This document shows, piece by piece, positions 36,241 through 40,256 of a stretch of 40,256 nt of DNA. Each line of letters starts with the position of its first letter. Position 1 is the first letter of the stretch. The DNA is from Ardenticatenaceae bacterium (GTDB lineage Bacteria > Chloroflexota > Anaerolineae > Promineifilales > Promineifilaceae). Made by a program: the position numbers and the translations under genes. Location: contig JASJCR010000059.1 in assembly GCA_030065875.1 (NCBI GenBank), positions 1-40,256 of the forward strand. Direction: 5' to 3'. The notes beneath the pieces are model-generated. The model was not told where the DNA came from. It saw only the letters and a program-made list of their open reading frames with translations, and did not search any database.

Positions 36241-36482
36241 GCAAAATACTCATTCACATTGATGAACTGGTCGTGCATGGTGCAGGCTCGCTGGACCCGG
36301 TCGCCCTGCAGCAGGCGCTGCAGCAAGCGCTGGGTGAACAGATTGCGGCCGGGGGAATACCGGCCGGGTGGCAGCATGGGACCAATATCCCTCAGTTTCA
36401 GGCCACTTATCCAAAGGGGATGATCAATGGTGAGCGAGTTGGTCAGCAAACGGCGCAGATAATTTATGGGGGTAAAACGTGA
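36237..36482 (+). CDS. Small eCIS protein (81 aa)
   Basis: 81 residues, with an IHIDELVVHG start and a long Gln-rich helix (LQQALQQALGEQIAAGG), then a basic C-terminal stretch. The IHIDELVLHGF-like opening recurs in small proteins adjacent to DUF4157 genes in injection-system clusters. It overlaps the ATPase gene (ATGA) and the effector candidate gene (GTGA). It may be a cargo chaperone or adaptor; that is inference from position. Intact, and the start is clear. Confidence 0.62.
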   Translation: MSKILIHIDELVVHGAGSLDPVALQQALQQALGEQIAAGGIPAGWQHGTNIPQFQATYPKGMINGERVGQQTAQIIYGGKT

Positions 36483-37624
36483 TGTTGATGAAACAGCACA
36501 AAAATCGCAGCGGACCTAAAAGCGATGCGCCTGCTGGCATTTTACAGCGCAAAAACTGCAGCTGCGGCCGTCAAGCGGGGCCAACCGGTGAATGTGCCGG
36601 CTGCCGGCGAAAGGGTGTACAAACCAAGCTGCGGATCAGCCGGCCGGGTGATAAATATGAGCAAGAGGCCGATCGGGTGGCAGCCACGATCATGCGCGCG
36701 GAGCGATCATCTTTGCCGGCGATTTCCAAAATCGACGCGGCCGTTTTCCAGCGGCAGCCGATAGAAGAAGAAGAGGAGGAAGAGGCTGGCGGCCCGGTTA
36801 CCAAATCAGAATTGATGTCGATGAAAGAGGTGCCCGGTCATAGCCATACGGTTACCCCGGCCGTGGAGCGGGTGGTAAGCAATATGGAAGGTGGCGGGTC
36901 TGCGCTTGATCGGAATACACGGCAGGTGATGGAATCCCGCTTTGGGCATCAATTTGGGGCGGTGCGTATCCATACCGACGGCCGGGCCGACGCCACGGCC
37001 AAACAAATTAACGCCCGCGCCTTTACCATCGGCCGTCACATCGGGTTTGCTTCCGGAGAATATCAGCCGCATACGCCGGAAGGGCAAACGCTGCTGGCCC
37101 ACGAGCTGACTCACGTCATTCAGCAGGGCGGTCGCTCTGGGGCGATCATGCGGACCTGTAACTGTACAACGGGCCGGCGAGCAACGGCGGCCGAACACAG
37201 CAGTTTGAGCGGCCATTTTCCCCGACTGGCATCGGACAATTACTGCATCATTGGCCCCAAAACACCAACGTACAACTGTATCGCCTGGTCGGTCAGTGAC
37301 GTATCGCAGTGGATTTGGAACCAGGTAGATAACCCATATGGCGATGCGGATGGAACGGTGACCATTTCAGATTTTGACGCTTTTTACTGGGCCAAACAGC
37401 GGCTGGTACCCACCGATTACCCGAATTCGAACAGCCTGGTGGCCCTGTTTGCCACCTCATCAGGCCCAACCCACGCGGCGTTGACCAGTACCGGGGCTCC
37501 CAACTGCGGAGCGATCCCGTTTACCAGCAAGCTCGGCCGTTCCTTTTTGATTTCACATGATTTAAATGAGCTGGAAGGCGGCTCGACCTATGGGAATGTG
37601 GTTCGCTATTACGAACCCGGATAA
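36479..37624 (+). CDS. eCIS effector candidate: DUF4157 plus NCIAW/THAA-type domain
   Basis: 381 residues from GTG 36479 (ATG codons at 36482 and 36488 are alternatives). The N-terminus has a Cys-rich leader (CSCGRQAGPTGECAGCRRK, 27-45) followed by PGDKYEQEADRVA, as in most DUF4157 proteins. A poly-Glu linker (about 96-102) precedes the DUF4157 core (about 142-217; AHELTHVIQQ at 207-216). The C-terminal part (about 225-381) is distinct: YNCIAWSV with C267, GPTHAAL with H332, SKLG (350-353), SHDLNELEGG with H360 and YGNVVRYYE. This matches the DUF7689-type domain I recall and looks like a Cys-His enzyme, possibly papain-like. DUF4157 is the eCIS core domain that marks cargo proteins. It is probably an injected toxin; activity unknown. 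Confidence 0.82.
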   Translation: MMLMKQHKNRSGPKSDAPAGILQRKNCSCGRQAGPTGECAGCRRKGVQTKLRISRPGDKYEQEADRVAATIMRAERSSLPAISKIDAAVFQRQPIEEEEEEEAGGPVTKSELMSMKEVPGHSHTVTPAVERVVSNMEGGGSALDRNTRQVMESRFGHQFGAVRIHTDGRADATAKQINARAFTIGRHIGFASGEYQPHTPEGQTLLAHELTHVIQQGGRSGAIMRTCNCTTGRRATAAEHSSLSGHFPRLASDNYCIIGPKTPTYNCIAWSVSDVSQWIWNQVDNPYGDADGTVTISDFDAFYWAKQRLVPTDYPNSNSLVALFATSSGPTHAALTSTGAPNCGAIPFTSKLGRSFLISHDLNELEGGSTYGNVVRYYEPG

Positions 37625-37632
37625 GGAGAGTT

Positions 37633-37728
37633 CAAAGTATAAAGTGAGAAGTACAAAGAAAAAAGAAAGACGATTCACTCCAATGAGGCATTCTTTTCAC
37701 TTTAAACTTTTGACTTTTCACTTTAAAA
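37633..37728. repeat. Inverted seven-base-phased AAAGT/CTTT repeat (second copy)
   Basis: AAAGT words at 37634 and 37641, GAAGT at 37648 and AAAGA at 37655; CTTT words at 37693, 37700, 37707, 37714 and 37721. It shares phase and words with 11585-11664. It lies between the first effector candidate and the small 117-residue gene, ending just before the ribosome-binding site of the latter. Confidence 0.8.
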
Positions 37729-37736
37729 GGTGATAG

Positions 37737-38090
37737 ATGGACGAAGCGGTTTTTATCGATCGATATGAGCGGTGGATGGCCCACATCAACCGGCCCGCGG
37801 CCGATCTTTTTTCTTCGGCCGATGCCCCTCTGATTGAGAATGAGCCATTTCGCGGCATCGTGGCGTTGGGGCATGAAGCGGTTCCCTTCATTATGAAACG
37901 ACTGCTGTGTGATGAAGAAGGTCATTTTTTAATTCACGCTCTGGCGGAAATCACCGGCCGTCAATTTTCGGATGAGGAGTATGAAGCGGCCGAGCTGCTG
38001 TTTGGCGAGCCGTTGGGCAATCAGGCCATAGCGGCCATGTGGTTGGGCTGGTGGTGGAAAGATCAGCGAGAAGCGGATGGGATGGTATGA
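37737..38090 (+). CDS. Small protein between the two eCIS effectors (possible immunity or accessory)
   Basis: 117 residues, acidic and helical, with no signal peptide. The central FRGIVALGHEAVPFIMKRLL and ALAEITGR, plus WLGWWW near the end, fit a known small helical-repeat protein pattern (ALG..AVPFI...L, a HEAT-like turn) that is widespread in bacteria but has no known function. ATG 37737 follows AGGTG. It ends with an ATGA overlap on the second DUF4157 gene. Its position beside two toxin-like genes suggests an immunity or chaperone role, but this is only context. Not recognised as a named family. Confidence 0.6.
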   Translation: MDEAVFIDRYERWMAHINRPAADLFSSADAPLIENEPFRGIVALGHEAVPFIMKRLLCDEEGHFLIHALAEITGRQFSDEEYEAAELLFGEPLGNQAIAAMWLGWWWKDQREADGMV

Positions 38091-39496
38091 GTCGAGAACG
38101 GCAAAAAATAGTGTCAAAACCAACTTCCTTCCAGACGGGCCGTATTTTGATGCGGCAAACGTGTGCCTGCGGTGGTGCTGTTGGGCCCACCGGGGAATGT
38201 GCCGAGTGTCGGCGCAAGCGGCTGCTGGAAGGAACCGTCCAAACTAAAATGCGTATCAATCAACCTGGTGATCGGTTTGAGCGTGAGGCGGACCGCATGG
38301 CCGAACAGGTCATGCAGGCGCCAGTACCGCAATTACAACGTCAGGTGGAAAATGAAGAGGAGGAAGAAGAGGAACTCCTCATGCCCAAGCAGGTGGTTCA
38401 AAACTCAGCGGCCGCTAAGGGTGGAGAGGCCCCAGCTGTGGTGCATGACGTCTTGCGCTCGCCTGGCCGGCCGCTTGATCGAGAGACCCAAAATTTTATG
38501 GGGTCTCATTTTGGATTTAACTTCGATCGGGTTCGGGTCCACACAGATCCCTCGGCGGCACAGTCAGCAGCAGCCGTCAACGCCCGTGCTTACACCGTAG
38601 GCAATAATGTGGTTTTCGGATCGGGTCAATATGCACCTGACACATACGCCGGCCGGCGGCTGCTAGCTCATGAACTGGTCCACGTCATGCAGCAAACGGG
38701 AAGAGAAGCGGCCGTTCAGCGTGACTTTGCCCGTCAGCCGAGAGGTGGCGGGGCGGCTGTACAGGAATTAACCGATCAAGAAGTCGCGGATGCGGTCACT
38801 TTTAACCAAAATCGACTGAGCGATCGATATATGATTGGTCAAATTCGCGATGTGTTGGGTATAAGCCAAGAGCCAATGGTGGCGGATGAAGCGTTTGCCC
38901 GGGCGGTTGGCCGATTTCAGGCACTGTGGAGCCTTGGCCAAGACGGTATGTTGGGTCATTTGACGACATTCCGATTATTTAGAGAGTTTGTGGCTGAGGG
39001 TTTACGAAGAGACGCCGTGTTGTTGCTCATCGAATCATATGGGCTAAGGGTTGACCGAGCGCTCTTTGACATTCGTTTCTCAAGCGCGGCAGCCTTCTGT
39101 AATCGAGTATTTGCCGAGGTTGGCGGAGGCCGTCACTGCGGTGGTGGCAATATCATTATGACAGTTTGCTCAAACGATCTACGAACCGGCTCTTTGAGGG
39201 ATTACAACTTAATGATTCGAGTGATTAATCACGAGCTGGTGCACGTACCTCAATGCGCTCGAGGAACAGGAAATGCCGATGTAGATGAGTTTGAAGCTTT
39301 TCACTCGGAAGTATGCGGTCGTGGAGCGGCCGGTCGCATGCCCCACTTAACTGCGGCACAGCGCGTTGCTTCCGCCAATGATGCATTAACCCATTTTGCC
39401 GGTATTCCTGCTGCTTTCCGCACCGCCAGGCGGATTCGCATGCGGAACCAGCTGCAGACGATTGTGGCCGCCGGTGGAGTCGGCCGCTGTCCTTAG
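38087..39496 (+). CDS. eCIS effector candidate: DUF4157, PG-binding-like and second HExxH zincin-like domains
   Basis: About 469 residues from ATG 38087 (overlaps the preceding stop; an in-frame start at 38039 lies inside the previous gene). The Cys-rich leader (CACGGAVGPTGECAECRRK, 26-44), PGDRFEREADRMAEQVM and poly-Glu linker (about 88-96) precede the DUF4157 core (about 129-205; AHELVHVMQQ, with HELVH 195-199). A segment at about 229-300 (FNQNRLSDRYMIGQI, FARAVGRFQALWSLGQDGMLG, TFRLFREF) resembles a peptidoglycan-binding PGBD fold. The C-terminus has a second HELVH (382-386) with Glu-rich EFEAFHSEVCG (401-411) just downstream, a zincin-like metallopeptidase arrangement. This second site should be the toxin activity, the first being the cargo marker. 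It is probably an injected peptidase. Confidence 0.82.
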   Translation: MSRERQKIVSKPTSFQTGRILMRQTCACGGAVGPTGECAECRRKRLLEGTVQTKMRINQPGDRFEREADRMAEQVMQAPVPQLQRQVENEEEEEEELLMPKQVVQNSAAAKGGEAPAVVHDVLRSPGRPLDRETQNFMGSHFGFNFDRVRVHTDPSAAQSAAAVNARAYTVGNNVVFGSGQYAPDTYAGRRLLAHELVHVMQQTGREAAVQRDFARQPRGGGAAVQELTDQEVADAVTFNQNRLSDRYMIGQIRDVLGISQEPMVADEAFARAVGRFQALWSLGQDGMLGHLTTFRLFREFVAEGLRRDAVLLLIESYGLRVDRALFDIRFSSAAAFCNRVFAEVGGGRHCGGGNIIMTVCSNDLRTGSLRDYNLMIRVINHELVHVPQCARGTGNADVDEFEAFHSEVCGRGAAGRMPHLTAAQRVASANDALTHFAGIPAAFRTARRIRMRNQLQTIVAAGGVGRCP

Positions 39497-39534
39497 AGAT
39501 TTATCGCTAAAAAGGCAAAAGGATTGAAAATTTT

Positions 39535-40191
39535 ATGGCCACATTTTCTAAAGCCCCCAAATTAACCAAAGGCGCCATCGTCGGATTTGACATTATGAAT
39601 CCGCTGGCCAGCGTCATCATTTTTCAATACAACCCCAACCAGGTTACCCGGCAGGTCCAGGCGCGCACGGCCGGCAGCGATTCTTCGCCGCAGGAGACGC
39701 TGCGGCTCACCGGCGCGCCACAAGAGACGATTACGCTCAACGAAGTGGTGCTGGACGCCACCGATCAGCTGGAACAGAGCGACCCGATTGCTACCAGCAT
39801 GGGGGTGTATCCGCAGCTCTCTGCGCTGGAAATGCTCCTCTATCCCAAAAGCGTCACGGTGATCGCCAACACCGCCCTAATGCTGGCCGGAACTATTGAA
39901 ATTGTGCAGCCGGTGGCCCCCTTTACCCTGTTTATCTGGGGGATCAAGCGGGTGCTGCCGGTCCGTCTATCCAGCTTCAATATCACTGAAGAGCGGTTTG
40001 ATCCGGATCTCAACCCCATTGCGGCCAAAATGAATTTGACGCTCAACGTGCTCAGCACCAACGATTTTTCAGTGACGCACCCCGGTTATTACACCTTCCT
40101 GACTCATCAGGTCGTCAAGGAGACGATGGCGGTGATAGGGAGTGTGAGTAATGTTTCGTCCGTAGCCGGGGGCGATATTTCAATATTATAA
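39535..40191 (+). CDS. eCIS tube/baseplate adaptor (Pvc7/Afp7-like)
   Basis: A 218-residue protein with the blocks ASVIIFQYNPNQVTRQVQAR, TLRLTGAPQETITLNEVVLDATDQLE, YPQLSALEMLLYP, FTLFIWGIKRVLPVRLSSFNITEERFDPDLNPIAAKMNLTLNVLS and KETMAVIG. This pattern is characteristic of the CIS tube-type adaptor that joins the inner tube to the spike complex. The family often carries a C-terminal LysM; none is seen here. ATG 39535 follows a distant AGGA. It begins 38 bases after the second effector candidate and probably leads to the remaining baseplate genes to the right. Confidence 0.82.
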   Translation: MATFSKAPKLTKGAIVGFDIMNPLASVIIFQYNPNQVTRQVQARTAGSDSSPQETLRLTGAPQETITLNEVVLDATDQLEQSDPIATSMGVYPQLSALEMLLYPKSVTVIANTALMLAGTIEIVQPVAPFTLFIWGIKRVLPVRLSSFNITEERFDPDLNPIAAKMNLTLNVLSTNDFSVTHPGYYTFLTHQVVKETMAVIGSVSNVSSVAGGDISIL

Positions 40192-40205
40192 ACCCCCACC
40201 CCTGG

Positions 40206-40230
40206 CCCCTCCCCCGATTCGGGGGAGGGG
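40206..40230. terminator. GC-rich hairpin after the adaptor gene
   Basis: CCCCTCCCCCG pairs with CGGGGGAGGGG around a short ATT loop, 14 bases after the adaptor stop. No T-run follows. It is possibly an intercistronic hairpin, as more eCIS genes are expected downstream. Confidence 0.55.
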
Positions 40231-40256
40231 AAGCCCTGTTGATGTGAGCGGGGCGT

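Noticed and set aside
36479..39496. The HExxH of the DUF4157 domains as proof of protease activity
   Set aside because: The motif is shared by this core domain generally and marks cargo; only the second HELVH in the 38087 gene is used as an argument for a zincin domain.
28854..40191. A prophage rather than an eCIS
   Set aside because: No capsid, portal, terminase or integrase was seen, while DUF4157, DUF4255 and the AAA+ ATPase are eCIS hallmarks.

Overview
The window looks like a chromosome segment from a Chloroflexota-type bacterium (Anaerolineae/Caldilineae-like). This is inferred from gene content, from the very frequent CGGCCG words, and from intergenic DNA full of short-period repeats and long hairpins. 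It is not proven by any marker gene. No rRNA, tRNA, CRISPR array or transposase was recognised.

Left part (about 0.9-17.0 kb): a complete-looking L-rhamnose/rhamnoside import and early catabolism locus. One minus-strand operon reads leftward from a divergent promoter/operator near 15.3 kb. It encodes a CUT2-type ABC transporter (double ATPase, two permeases), a lipoprotein carrying three tandem sugar-binding domains, a DUF4037 protein, a uroporphyrinogen-decarboxylase-family protein, a cytoplasmic GH78-type alpha-L-rhamnosidase, rhamnose mutarotase (rhaM), isomerase (rhaA) and kinase (rhaB). Opposite lies an unusual regulator: a full DeoR-family repressor fused to a sugar-binding (periplasmic-binding-protein-like) domain. 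Rhamnulose-1-phosphate aldolase is not in the window. A GxxExxY gene embedded in CGCAGATT repeats closes the left edge.

Middle part (17.3-28.4 kb): separate plus-strand units. They are an MFS transporter, a large secreted ExeM/NucH-type nuclease with a C-terminal membrane anchor, threonine synthase, an ECF-type sigma factor overlapping a membrane-bound FecR protein with five DUF5666-like repeats, and an unknown multi-pass membrane protein.

Right part (28.85-40.2 kb and beyond the edge): an extracellular contractile injection system (eCIS; PVC/Afp-like) in tightly packed plus-strand genes. They encode a small beta-rich protein, sheath, tube, a zinc-ribbon baseplate-type protein, a disordered protein with a conserved tail, a DUF4255 cap fused to a LamG-like lectin domain, an AAA+ ATPase, a small protein, two DUF4157 ('eCIS core') effector candidates with different C-terminal toxin-like domains, a small protein between them (possible immunity or accessory), and a Pvc7/Afp7-like adaptor. 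The spike, remaining baseplate and tape-measure genes are presumably to the right of the window.

Most noteworthy: the triple sugar-binding lipoprotein, the DeoR/sugar-binding fusion regulator with its operator, the eCIS cap-lectin fusion, and the two eCIS cargo candidates (one with an NCIAW...THAA domain, one with a second HExxH zincin-like domain).
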